Shown here piece after piece: positions 7,175 to 13,930 of a DNA stretch of 21,926 nucleotides (its first letter is position 1; every line of letters begins with the position of its first letter). Where the stretch lies: positions 1 to 21,926 of the forward strand of contig DJQK01000153.1 of the NCBI GenBank assembly GCA_002437575.1. The letters are read 5' to 3'. The stretch is from Clostridiales bacterium UBA6388 (lineage in GTDB: Bacteria; Bacillota; Clostridia; Oscillospirales; Oscillospiraceae). Below the pieces are notes generated by a model. It was not told where the DNA came from, made no database searches, and was given only the letters and a program-made list of their open reading frames with translations. The position numbers and the translations under genes are program-made.

Positions 7175-8167
7175 ATGGCGCGTTCTGAAAACCAAAAGCT
7201 CAAGCTCCTGTATCTCAAGGAGCTGTTTGAAACGCAGTCGGACGAGCAGCATATTTTGTCCATGCAGGACATCGTGGACTATCTGGCCTCGCGCGGCATC
7301 CGGGCCGAGCGCAAGAGCATCTACACGGACGTGGCGTGCTTGCAGGAATACGGCATGGACATCGTCCTGCAAAAAGGACCGGGCGGCGGATATTTTCTGG
7401 CCTCGCGTCCGTTTGAGCTGGCAGAGCTGAAGCTGCTGGTAGACGCCGTGCAGGCAAGCAAATTCCTCTCCGCGCGCAAGTCGGAGACGCTGATCACGAA
7501 GCTCTCGGCGCTTTGCAGCAAATATCAGTCTGAGCAGCTCAAACGGCAGGTCACCGTCCGCGCCCGCGTCAAATCGATGAACGAGAGCATCTACTACACC
7601 GTCGACCGCATCCACGAGGCCATCGCGGGAAACTTCCAGATCAGCTTCCGCTATTTTGACTGGGGCGTCGACCGGAAAAAGCACGAGCGCCCCGGAGACT
7701 ACATCGCCAGCCCCTACGCGCTGGTGTGGGAGGATGAAAACTACTATCTCATCGCGCACTCCGAGCGCCACGGCCTGACGCACTACCGCGTCGACAAGAT
7801 GACAAAGCTCACCATTTTGGATAAGCCCCGCGTCATTACCGACGAGGCGCGTGCGCTCGACTTAAGCAGCTACGGAAAAACCGTTTTCGGAATGTTCGCA
7901 GGAAGTCCCGAGCCCGTCAAGCTGCGCTTTGACAACAGTCTCGCCGGTGTCGTCATCGACCGCTTCGGAAAAGACGTGATGCTCACGCCCGAAGACGGCG
8001 GCTGCTTCACCGTCTCCACGCAGATCGTCCTGTCGCCTGTATTTTACGGCTGGCTGGCAAGCTTTGCAGACCGCGCCGAGCTGCTTCTTCCCGAGCACGC
8101 AAGGCAGGACTTTGCCGCCCAGTGCCGCAAGACCCTCAGGCCGTATCATCGCAAAAAGAGCAGCTGA
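7175..8167 (+). CDS. WYL-domain transcriptional regulator
   Basis: 330-aa DNA-binding regulator. Residues about 8-75 form a DeoR/HTH_11-like winged helix (SMQDIVDYLASRGI, then RKSIYTDVACLQEYG and the wing GPGGGYFLA). Residues about 140-215 are a WYL domain, where the eponymous tripeptide reads Tyr-Tyr-Leu in ENYYLIAHS, followed by the usual THYRVDKM strand. The C-terminal 100 residues match the extension common in stand-alone WYL proteins. The start is taken at 7175 because GGAGGG is six bases upstream; an in-frame ATG two codons earlier abuts that site. The ligand is unknown. WYL proteins often respond to nucleic acids or nucleotides, and its divergent position next to nfo makes a DNA-damage link conceivable but unproven. 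Confidence 0.92.
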   Translation: MARSENQKLKLLYLKELFETQSDEQHILSMQDIVDYLASRGIRAERKSIYTDVACLQEYGMDIVLQKGPGGGYFLASRPFELAELKLLVDAVQASKFLSARKSETLITKLSALCSKYQSEQLKRQVTVRARVKSMNESIYYTVDRIHEAIAGNFQISFRYFDWGVDRKKHERPGDYIASPYALVWEDENYYLIAHSERHGLTHYRVDKMTKLTILDKPRVITDEARALDLSSYGKTVFGMFAGSPEPVKLRFDNSLAGVVIDRFGKDVMLTPEDGGCFTVSTQIVLSPVFYGWLASFADRAELLLPEHARQDFAAQCRKTLRPYHRKKSS

Positions 8168-8172
8168 TAACG

Positions 8173-8206
8173 AAAGTCCGCAGAGAACCTGCGGACTTTT
8201 GTTCTG
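8173..8206 (+). terminator. Terminator of the WYL regulator gene
   Basis: AAAGTCCGCA (8173-8182) pairs perfectly with TGCGGACTTT (8190-8199) over a 7-base loop and is followed by TTGTTCT. It begins five bases after the stop codon. Confidence 0.85.
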
Positions 8207-8232
8207 TCAAAAAAGCAGAGGCTTTTTTGACA
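8205..8232. terminator. Second hairpin, likely bidirectional terminator
   Basis: TGTCAAAAAAGC (8205-8216) pairs perfectly over 12 bp with GCTTTTTTGACA (8221-8232) around the loop AGAG. The A and T runs lie inside the stem, so either strand shows a T run; it can serve the convergent mrp transcript from the other side. Confidence 0.5.
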
Positions 8233-8237
8233 AGGGG

Positions 8238-8283
8238 CCTGCGCCTCGACTGCGCGCAGGATTTCGCGTCTGCGGACGCGAAA
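8238..8283. other. Two further hairpins between convergent genes
   Basis: CCTGCGC (8238-8244) pairs with GCGCAGG (8254-8260), and directly after it TTTCGCGTC (8262-8270) pairs perfectly with GACGCGAAA (8275-8283) around TGCG. Neither has a flanking T run, so they are not classic terminators; they could protect the mrp 3' end. Confidence 0.5.
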
Positions 8284-8292
8284 CTCTACGTA

Positions 8293-9120
8293 TTATTTTG
8301 CCTTTGCGATGAGCGTTGCGGCGGGCATGATGGCGTCGAGCTTGACCTGCTCCATTTTGCCCTCGTCGCACAGACGCGCGGTCTCCGGGTCGATGGGAAG
8401 GCGGGCGAGGACCGGAAGGCTGTACTCCAGCGCGATCTCAGAGAGCTTGCTCTTGCCGAAGATCTCGACCGTCTTGCCGCAGTCGGGACACGCGAAATAG
8501 CTGTAGTTCTCGACAAAGCCGTAGACCGGCACATCCATCATCTTCGCCATGTTCACAGCCTTCGAGACGATCATGGCCACAAGGCTCTGCGGGCTCGTGA
8601 CGAGAATGACGCCGCTAATGGGCAGCGACTGGAACACCGTCAGCGGCACGTCGCCGGTTCCGGGCGGCAGATCGACGAACATATAGTCCACATCGCCCCA
8701 GCAAACGTCCGTCCAGAACTGCTTGACCGCGCCCGCGACCACCGGGCCGCGCCAGACGACGGGGTCTGTCTCGTGCGGAAGAAGGAGGTTGATGGACATG
8801 ATCTTGATGCCGTCTTTTGTGACCGCCGGAAGAATGCCGTCGTCCGTTCCCACCGCGGGCTCATGCAGGCCGAACGCCTGCGGGATGGACGGGCCGGTGA
8901 TATCGGCATCTAAAATGGCCGTTTTGTAGCCGAGCTTGTTCATGGCGACCGCCATCATGGACGTGACGGTCGATTTGCCGACGCCGCCCTTGCCGGAGAC
9001 GACGGCGATGATATGCTTGACGTTGGAATGCTTGTTGGCGGGGACCAGCAGGCTCTCCGGGGCGCGGCTGGAGCAGCTTTCGCCGCAGCTGTCGCAGTTG
9101 CCGCTGCACGATGCACTCAT
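8293..9120 (-). CDS. mrp: Mrp/NBP35-family iron-sulfur cluster carrier ATPase
   Basis: 275-aa P-loop ATPase that holds and transfers Fe-S clusters to apoproteins. The deviant Walker A is GKGGVGKS (43-50), the family signature is DADITGPS (71-78), and the cluster-binding CPDC is at 211-214. An N-terminal cysteine group Cys5-x3-Cys9-x2-Cys12-x3-Cys16 precedes the ATPase, recalling the N-terminal ferredoxin-like cluster of eukaryotic NBP35 though with different spacing. The ATG at 9118-9120 follows AAAGGAG. It has its own TTGACT/TAGAAT promoter, so it does not depend on the CatA-like gene upstream, and it converges on the WYL gene. The chain is complete and no motif is missing. Confidence 0.94.
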   Translation of the reverse strand: MSASCSGNCDSCGESCSSRAPESLLVPANKHSNVKHIIAVVSGKGGVGKSTVTSMMAVAMNKLGYKTAILDADITGPSIPQAFGLHEPAVGTDDGILPAVTKDGIKIMSINLLLPHETDPVVWRGPVVAGAVKQFWTDVCWGDVDYMFVDLPPGTGDVPLTVFQSLPISGVILVTSPQSLVAMIVSKAVNMAKMMDVPVYGFVENYSYFACPDCGKTVEIFGKSKLSEIALEYSLPVLARLPIDPETARLCDEGKMEQVKLDAIMPAATLIAKAK

Positions 9121-9152
9121 AAAGATGCACTCCTTTGTTTCGTTTTTGTTTT

Positions 9153-9181
9153 ATTCTAACCCGAAAAAGGGAAAAAGTCAA
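9153..9181 (-). promoter_or_regulatory. Promoter of mrp
   Basis: On the minus strand TTGACT (9176-9181), a 17-bp spacer and TAGAAT (9153-9158) are close to the sigma-A consensus, about 33 bases before the mrp ATG and downstream of the CatA-like stop. Confidence 0.8.
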
Positions 9182-9213
9182 TTGATTCGGTGTGCCGGCT
9201 GCGGGCCGCGCCC

Positions 9214-9837
9214 TCACAGCGCGTCGATCATTTTCTGCACAGTCTGATAGAGCCTTCCGATATGAAGCCCATCGACCGTCTTGTGGTTGACCTCCAGACA
9301 GATGGGAAGCGTGAGCCGTCCTTCCTGCTCCTGGTATTTTCCCCAGCCGACGCGGGGGATGCAGTCGTCCGGGTCCGTGTGCCGTTCGTTGGTAAGAGAC
9401 AAAACCGGCAGCCACGGCAGGCACGAATAGTAGACCAGATCGTCCCGCCCTTCGGTTTCCGGGTCAAAAAGCATCGTCTGCGTTTCGGAAAGCGCCTTTG
9501 CCCGGCGGGAAAAATCGGCGGGATCTTCGCCCATCGGAAGCGTGATGATGCGAAACGCCTCTTCGCCGGGGGACATCACCGTGCAGCTTGGCATCAGCTC
9601 GTCAAGAACGACCAGCTTTCCGTCCCGGATGCGGATACAGAACGCCTCCTGCCGCTGCATCGCTTTTGTCAAAAGCCACGAGAGCGTGAAGTAAAACGAC
9701 AGCCCCTCTTTTTTCGTGTACGCGCGAAGCTTCGTCACGTCCAGCGGAAAGGAGATCTGATAAAACGGCCAGTCACAGCCGGCGAACAGGTCATAAATTT
9801 CGCGCCGTGGCCATGTAGAACGATCAATTTCCCGCAT
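9214..9837 (-). CDS. CatA-like chloramphenicol acetyltransferase-family protein
   Basis: 207-aa acyl-CoA-dependent acyltransferase of the type A chloramphenicol acetyltransferase (CAT) fold. The catalytic signature is present as NHKTVDG, with base His185 and structural Asp189-Gly190 (canonical HHAVCDG). The segment YYSCLPWLPVLSLT (136-149) matches the CAT region carrying the transition-state serine, here Ser138. The N-terminal block WPRREIYDLF is also typical. The length is near the usual 213-220 aa. It begins one base after the stop of the HAD hydrolase gene, whose last codons contain its AGGAGGGG ribosome site, so the two are coupled. Chromosomal CatA-like proteins of this type are common in Firmicutes and often do not confer resistance; the true acceptor is unknown. 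Confidence 0.88.
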   Translation of the reverse strand: MREIDRSTWPRREIYDLFAGCDWPFYQISFPLDVTKLRAYTKKEGLSFYFTLSWLLTKAMQRQEAFCIRIRDGKLVVLDELMPSCTVMSPGEEAFRIITLPMGEDPADFSRRAKALSETQTMLFDPETEGRDDLVYYSCLPWLPVLSLTNERHTDPDDCIPRVGWGKYQEQEGRLTLPICLEVNHKTVDGLHIGRLYQTVQKMIDAL

Positions 9838-9838
9838 A

Positions 9839-10498
9839 TTACCCCTCCTGCAAAAGCGCCGCAAAGTCAGAAACGGTCTTACAATAAAAATCGCAGTTTC
9901 TGCGCATGAACGATTCGATCTCCGGCACGTCGTAGGCCCAGCCGGCGGCCGCAAAGTCTACGCCCGCACGTCTTGCCATATCGTAGCCGGGCTTGAGATC
10001 GTCGAGCATCAGAAGATCAGACGCACAAAGCCCGAAGCGCTCCATGATATCGAAAAGCGCCCAAGGCGCGGGCTTGCGCTTCTCGGGCGGCAGCTCCCAG
10101 CCGTAGACCGCGTCGGGCGTGGGAAGGCCGTTTTCGCGGTAGTCGCGCAAAATGGCGTCCTTCATCGAGTGCGACACGACCGTGATGAGGCCGCCCTGGG
10201 CCTTGTGCCGCTCGAGGATTTCCCGCATCCCGGGAAAAACCTTCGGCACGCGGGGCTTTACATAGTTCTGCCAATAGCGGAACTCATAGTCGAGCTCCTC
10301 CGGCGACAGGCCGATCTCCCCGGTGAAAAACGGAAGAATGCCGGGGTCAAAATTTTTGCGGAAGTAGTCTTCGAGCGTGTATTTTTTTGCGTTCGGGCGG
10401 ACCTCCTTCAGAAACTCGCAGAAGCAGGGAAAGTGAATGGTAGCGGTGCTGTTGACGAGCGTGTCGTCGTGGTCGAGCACCAGACATGGATAGCGCAT
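9839..10498 (-). CDS. HAD-superfamily phosphatase (phosphoglycolate phosphatase-like)
   Basis: 219-aa haloacid dehalogenase hydrolase with an alpha-helical cap (about 20-90). Motif I is DHDDT with nucleophile Asp9 and acid Asp11, motif II is Ser109 in VVSHS, motif III is a lysine in EKRKPAP (Lys140 or Lys142), and motif IV is Asp166-Asp167 in LMLDDLKPG. All catalytic residues are present. The start at 10496-10498 is preferred to a longer frame because GGAGG lies five bases upstream and a promoter overlaps the longer N-terminus. It is followed after a single base by the CatA-like gene, forming a two-gene unit. The substrate is unassigned; subclass I members act on small phosphorylated metabolites. 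Confidence 0.9.
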   Translation of the reverse strand: MRYPCLVLDHDDTLVNSTATIHFPCFCEFLKEVRPNAKKYTLEDYFRKNFDPGILPFFTGEIGLSPEELDYEFRYWQNYVKPRVPKVFPGMREILERHKAQGGLITVVSHSMKDAILRDYRENGLPTPDAVYGWELPPEKRKPAPWALFDIMERFGLCASDLLMLDDLKPGYDMARRAGVDFAAAGWAYDVPEIESFMRRNCDFYCKTVSDFAALLQEG

Positions 10499-10531
10499 AA
10501 AATCCTCCAAATATTGATCAGCATTTTCCCC

Positions 10532-10560
10532 ATCATAACAGGTTCGCACGAAAAAGTCGA
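10532..10560 (-). promoter_or_regulatory. Promoter of the HAD - CatA-like unit
   Basis: On the minus strand TCGACT (10555-10560), a 17-bp spacer and TATGAT (10532-10537) preceded by TG, an extended -10. It leaves a leader of about 27 nt and excludes the longer upstream start of the HAD gene. Confidence 0.6.
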
Positions 10561-10610
10561 GACGCGTCGAACGGTTTTTCCGAAGAATTCTTAATTTTCC
10601 GGGAATCAAT

Positions 10611-10639
10611 TTGCCAAGCAGGAAAAAGTGTGATATACT
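10611..10639 (+). promoter_or_regulatory. Promoter of the SH3-domain protein gene
   Basis: TTGCCA (10611-10616), a 17-bp spacer and TATACT (10634-10639), a good sigma-A match, divergent from the HAD promoter 50 bases away. The predicted leader is about 65 nt. Confidence 0.75.
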
Positions 10640-10711
10640 CAAGATAAGTATCAATACGCACAACGCAGACTTGCATTTCTGCATAAAGCTTGTACGAATG
10701 GAGGAATATCG

Positions 10712-11995
10712 ATGAAAAGAAGAAGACGCCAGCGGCAGAGAATGCTGATGCTGCTCGGCGCGGTGGTTCTGCTTGCCGTCGTGCTGATCATCATTATTTC
10801 CAGCTGCTCGAAGAAAAATCAGGACGGCGGCATCACCGCGCAGGCCTTTTCCACAAAGGGTGAGCTGACGCTGCCGCTTTCGGCGGAGCTTAACAGCGCG
10901 GACTTTGTGTCCTACGGCGGGTATCAGTTTGAGACATCGAAGAAGCTCAGCAAAATGGCCAAGCTCATCACCAAGAACAACGAAAACGTCACGGCCGCGA
11001 GCTACAGCAATTCCTACGGCGACAGCGTCCTTTTTACGCGCGACACCGGCTCCGGCGTGGAAAGCTGGTGTTTGTATCAGAAGGACCCGGCCAATATTTC
11101 AAACTACTACATCTTCATGGGCTGCCACCGCGAGGCCGCGCTGCCGGATGGGGCGCTGGAGATCCTTCTGCCGCTGCACCTGATCTCCGACAGCTATCTG
11201 CGCGACAACATGGGAAGCCGGCTTTCTGTCGACACCGCCTATGCCTGCGGCGACAATAACGCGGATACGACCATGCAGGAGGCCTTCAAGGAGTTCTATC
11301 AGGCGTCCGGACTTTACAATATGATCACCCTCGATACCGGCTTTATCCTGACCGATAAGGACACGAACCGCGAGGTCGAGTTCAGCTTCGAGGAAAGCGA
11401 AGATGCGTCGTGGTTCACCATCAAGAGCACCATCCCCGAAGAGCCTGAGCCCTCGAGCCGCGTGCAGCTCAGCAAAACAGACGCCGCGGACGCAGAGCCC
11501 GTCGAGCTCTCCGAGTCTGACGCCATCACGCTCAGCACGATTCTGATCAACGCCAGCTACAAAACCGGCACGACCGCGACCGAGTTCCCCTACAAGGCGA
11601 CGATGAACGGCGCGGATTATATGATCGACGTCACGTGGAAGGATGACACCTGGTCCGCTTCCGTCCAGTACGGCGACCAGACCGCGCGCTTTACGACCAA
11701 GCAGGCCTGCACCGTGGCGGCGATCCTCGCGTCCAATCAGGTCATGCCGATGAAGAACGACGAGACCGCGTGGCCAGAAGAAGCCGGGACCGTAACGCCG
11801 ATGGGCGCGTGCATGGTCACCGACAACGACGTAAACGTCCGCACCAGTCCGTCGACCGACGGCAATGTCCTGATGACGATGCTGGAAAGCAGCGCCGTCG
11901 CCGTCAGCGGCCAGACCGAAAACGGCTGGTGCCAGATCGTCTATAACGACCAGTTCGCGTATATGTCCGCGGATTACCTGAAGCAGGCAGAATAG
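10712..11995 (+). CDS. Membrane-anchored or lipoprotein with C-terminal bacterial SH3 domain
   Basis: 427 aa. A very basic N-terminus (KRRRRQRQR) and a hydrophobic helix (about 12-30) lead to ISSC, which fits a lipobox with Cys32; a plain membrane anchor is the alternative. The remainder would be outside the cell. Residues about 40-365 match no family I recognise; they are acidic and rich in Asp, Ser and Thr. Residues about 368-425 form an SH3_3-type domain (DVNVRTSPSTDGNVLMTM, then NGWCQIVYNDQFAYMSADYL), a fold used in Firmicutes to bind peptidoglycan. The start follows GGAGG and a consensus promoter. It is a single-gene unit. A role at the cell wall is likely but the specific function is unknown. 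Confidence 0.85.
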   Translation: MKRRRRQRQRMLMLLGAVVLLAVVLIIIISSCSKKNQDGGITAQAFSTKGELTLPLSAELNSADFVSYGGYQFETSKKLSKMAKLITKNNENVTAASYSNSYGDSVLFTRDTGSGVESWCLYQKDPANISNYYIFMGCHREAALPDGALEILLPLHLISDSYLRDNMGSRLSVDTAYACGDNNADTTMQEAFKEFYQASGLYNMITLDTGFILTDKDTNREVEFSFEESEDASWFTIKSTIPEEPEPSSRVQLSKTDAADAEPVELSESDAITLSTILINASYKTGTTATEFPYKATMNGADYMIDVTWKDDTWSASVQYGDQTARFTTKQACTVAAILASNQVMPMKNDETAWPEEAGTVTPMGACMVTDNDVNVRTSPSTDGNVLMTMLESSAVAVSGQTENGWCQIVYNDQFAYMSADYLKQAE

Positions 11996-12060
11996 GTTTC
12001 GACCCCAGCTCTGCATCCCATATCCGTAAGGCAGCAAAGCTGCCAACGGCTATCGGAACG

Positions 12061-12127
12061 CTTCTTATCTGCGAAAAGAAGCGCGGTGTCGAGCCGCCGC
12101 GAAGAAGTTGCGAGAATTGCTGCGCGG
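12061..12127 (+). repeat. Dispersed repeat, family 3, copy 1
   Basis: About 67 bp beginning CTTCTTATCTGCG and running through GGTGTCGAGCCGCC and GAAGAAGTTGC to TTGCTGCGCGG. The reverse complement of 12585-12654 matches it at roughly 85% by eye. A TCGACCCC block upstream of it (12000-12007) also recurs beyond the other copy, so the unit may be larger. It is non-coding. Confidence 0.65.
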
Positions 12128-12162
12128 TCGAAAAAAATGCAAAAATCTCCCAATTTGCGGTC

Positions 12163-12315
12163 GTAGGGGGCGATGCCCACATCGCCCCGCGCAAAACGCA
12201 GAACCAAAACGCGATACCCTGCGGCGAATTCGCAACTTCCTGAGGGCGGACAGAGGCGTCCGCCCCTACAGAGGTGGTGCGCACCCAGAGGGCCGATGTG
12301 GGCATCGGCCCCTAC
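12163..12315. repeat. GTAGGGG-ended repeat, family 2, copy B (composite)
   Basis: The 12163-12269 segment is the counterpart of copy A: it shares CAGAACC, AAACGC, GCGGCGAATTCGCA and the right end GGCGTCCGCCCCTAC. Its left end is a variant (GTAGGGGGCGATGCCCACA) that pairs not with 12269 but with a second right end at 12289-12315, whose reverse complement begins GTAGGGGCCGATGCCCACA. Outer and inner ends are each also self-complementary hairpins. This looks like one element inserted in or recombined with a variant of the same family. Confidence 0.7.
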
Positions 12316-12365
12316 ACAAGGTAACGGTGGTGCGCAGAAGTCCTCCATTCCCCACCGCAGCCCCC

Positions 12366-12414
12366 TCACAAGGACTTTTGCAGAGCAAAAGTGCCTTGTG
12401 ACGGCCAAAGGCCG
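12366..12414. other. Two consecutive hairpins in the repeat nest
   Basis: TCACAAGG-ACTTTTGC (12366-12381) pairs with GCAAAAGTGCCTTGTGA (12385-12401) with one bulged base, followed at once by CGGCC-AAA-GGCCG (12402-12414). No T run follows. This is probably a further repeat-family member rather than a gene-specific signal. Confidence 0.45.
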
Positions 12415-12472
12415 AAGGTTTGCCGCTCGGCAGGAAGATCGTTGAAAGTCGGCCATACCGATACGCAAAAGC

Positions 12473-12519
12473 AAAACAGAAAGAGAGTGCTCACGTTCTT
12501 CGTAAGCACTCTCTGTTTT
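12473..12519. terminator. Bidirectional terminator between convergent genes
   Basis: AAAACAGA plus AGAGAGTGCT (12473-12490) pairs with AGCACTCTCTGTTTT (12505-12519). The stem is followed by TTTTCTC on the plus strand and TTTTGCTTTTG on the minus strand. It separates the SH3-protein gene (plus) from the DHHW gene (minus), though it is about 480 and 240 bases from their stops. Confidence 0.8.
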
Positions 12520-12552
12520 CTCTGCACAAATTGTCGAGAACTCCAAGGATTT

Positions 12553-12574
12553 CAAAAGGGCCGCGGCCCTTTTG
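12553..12574. repeat. Perfect 22-bp palindrome
   Basis: CAAAAGGGCCG followed immediately by its reverse complement CGGCCCTTTTG, with no loop. The TTTTG end could make it act as a terminator, but the lack of a loop means only the outer bases would pair in RNA. Confidence 0.6.
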
Positions 12575-12584
12575 TTGAGCTGCG

Positions 12585-12654
12585 CCGCAGCGCAGCAACC
12601 CCGGCAACTTCTTCTTGGCGGCTCGACACCACTCTTCTTTGCGCAGCTAAGAAG
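12585..12654 (-). repeat. Dispersed repeat, family 3, copy 2 (inverted)
   Basis: The minus strand reads CTTCTTAGCTGCG, then GGTGTCGAGCCGCC, GAAGAAGTTGC and TTGCTGCGC, aligning with 12061-12127. The two copies face each other across about 460 bp and so bracket the rest of the repeat nest. It is non-coding. Confidence 0.65.
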
Positions 12655-12664
12655 AATGGGGTCG

Positions 12665-12696
12665 AGAAAAAGGACAGGCTGGCAGGTCTCTGCCAG
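12665..12696 (-). terminator. Possible terminator of the ylmH-MBOAT-DHHW unit
   Basis: On the minus strand CTGGCAG and CTGCCAG (12679-12696) pair perfectly over a 4-base loop, followed after eight bases by CTTTTTCTC. The gap before the T run makes it a weak candidate. It lies 65 bases after the DHHW stop. Confidence 0.4.
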
Positions 12697-12760
12697 AACC
12701 AAAACGGCGCTTGCCGCCGCGCACGGCAATAACAACTACAGCCACGGTCAGGAAGTAAAA

Positions 12761-13921
12761 TTACCGCAGCGCCCCATTCCCGGTGGAACCCAGGCAGCTC
12801 ACGTCGTCCCGGACGACCACCACGAAGTCCGGTTCCTGTTCCAGAATGTACGCTGACAGCGCCAGACCATCATAGTGCCGGTAATCAAGGCTGCGCATTT
12901 CGCCGAAGTCAAACACGGCCAGCGGCTCTAAGGCATTGGTAAACGAGTCTCCGACGATGAGGATTCTGGGCAGATTTTCGCGGCCCGTGCGGACGACGGT
13001 CTCGGCAATATCGCCTCCCATGTAGTCGGTGTAGAGCCCGCGCGAGCCGGTCTGCGGCTTGATCAGCGGCGTGTCGGAAGCTTCGCCGTTGTCGAAGCGC
13101 GCATAGGCCGGAAACTCGTTTTCCAGCACCTGCATCGCCTCGCGCACCGGGGAAAGGCCGTAGAGCTTGCGGTTATACGTGCCGAAAAGCTCCGTCTGCG
13201 CGTCCACAACGGTCAGCTCGCTTGCCGTCAGGCCGAACGCTTCGCAGATGGCCCGGTACGCCGCATACGCGCCCTTCAGGGTGTAGTGGTGGTCGACGCG
13301 GCTATACAGCGAAAGCGCGTCCGGGTCTGAGCGGAAAGCGTCCGTCAGATCGAGCGCCGGAATATTTGCGTCTTCCAGCGCAGACAAAAGCGCCGCGCGG
13401 TTTTTCGCGGTGTCTTGCGCCGGATCATCCATCCAGTCGGGGTAATATTCCGCAAAAACCGTCCGCTGCTCGGGAACGAGCGTGTACAAAAGCTTCGCCC
13501 CGACCGTATCCGCCGCAGCCTTAACGCTCTGGAGCCCTTCGGCAATGCGTTCGGCGTCCTCCCGCAGCTCTGCATCCGGGCGCTTCGCGGAAAAGCCCGG
13601 CGCGGGCAGTAACGCCGTGTCTCCCAGCACCACGTCGTGCACGACCGGCTTCCGCAAAAGCTTCATCTGCACTGCCGTATCTATCTTCAAAAGAAGCCGC
13701 CGCGCGAAGATATGATCTTGATAAAAGTCCTCCGCGTCCTGCGCAAGCGTGCCGTTCCAAACGGAAGCCGCGCTTACCTGCGGCAAAGCCGCCAGCGCCC
13801 GGTTTTCCTCCGCCGACCAGCCCGAGGGGCTTTTTACGAGCCCATAGAGCGTCAGCGCCGGAACGAGCAGCAGCGCACAGAAAAGCAGCGCCGGAAATGC
13901 GATCTTTCTTTTTGTTTTCAT
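12761..13921 (-). CDS. DHHW/AlgX-like SGNH-fold protein, MBOAT partner
   Basis: 386 aa. An N-terminal signal anchor (about 8-27) points to an extracytoplasmic location. The DHHW-family motif is D210-H211-H212-Y213 (a DHHY variant) and the serine motif is GDSF at 324-327 with candidate nucleophile Ser326, consistent with the SGNH/AlgX/DltD-like fold that passes acetyl groups to surface polymers. It lies nine bases after the MBOAT gene and starts with GGAGA seven bases upstream, so it is co-translated with it. The pair should acetylate, or otherwise O-acylate, a cell-surface glycan or peptidoglycan; the polymer is not indicated, since no glycosyltransferase genes lie nearby. It is the last gene of the ylmH unit. 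Confidence 0.88.
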   Translation of the reverse strand: MKTKRKIAFPALLFCALLLVPALTLYGLVKSPSGWSAEENRALAALPQVSAASVWNGTLAQDAEDFYQDHIFARRLLLKIDTAVQMKLLRKPVVHDVVLGDTALLPAPGFSAKRPDAELREDAERIAEGLQSVKAAADTVGAKLLYTLVPEQRTVFAEYYPDWMDDPAQDTAKNRAALLSALEDANIPALDLTDAFRSDPDALSLYSRVDHHYTLKGAYAAYRAICEAFGLTASELTVVDAQTELFGTYNRKLYGLSPVREAMQVLENEFPAYARFDNGEASDTPLIKPQTGSRGLYTDYMGGDIAETVVRTGRENLPRILIVGDSFTNALEPLAVFDFGEMRSLDYRHYDGLALSAYILEQEPDFVVVVRDDVSCLGSTGNGALR

Positions 13922-13930
13922 TGAAATCTC

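Noticed and set aside
9214..9837. Calling the CatA-like gene a chloramphenicol resistance gene
   Set aside because: The catalytic residues fit the fold, but the gene sits in a core-type operon with a HAD phosphatase and no mobile element; chromosomal CatA-like proteins often lack resistance activity.
11904..12735. Long open frames through the repeat nest on both strands
   Set aside because: They arise from GC-rich palindromic repeats, have no ribosome sites and read like low-complexity shadows (for example repeated PPRRS- or RGCCAA-type strings).
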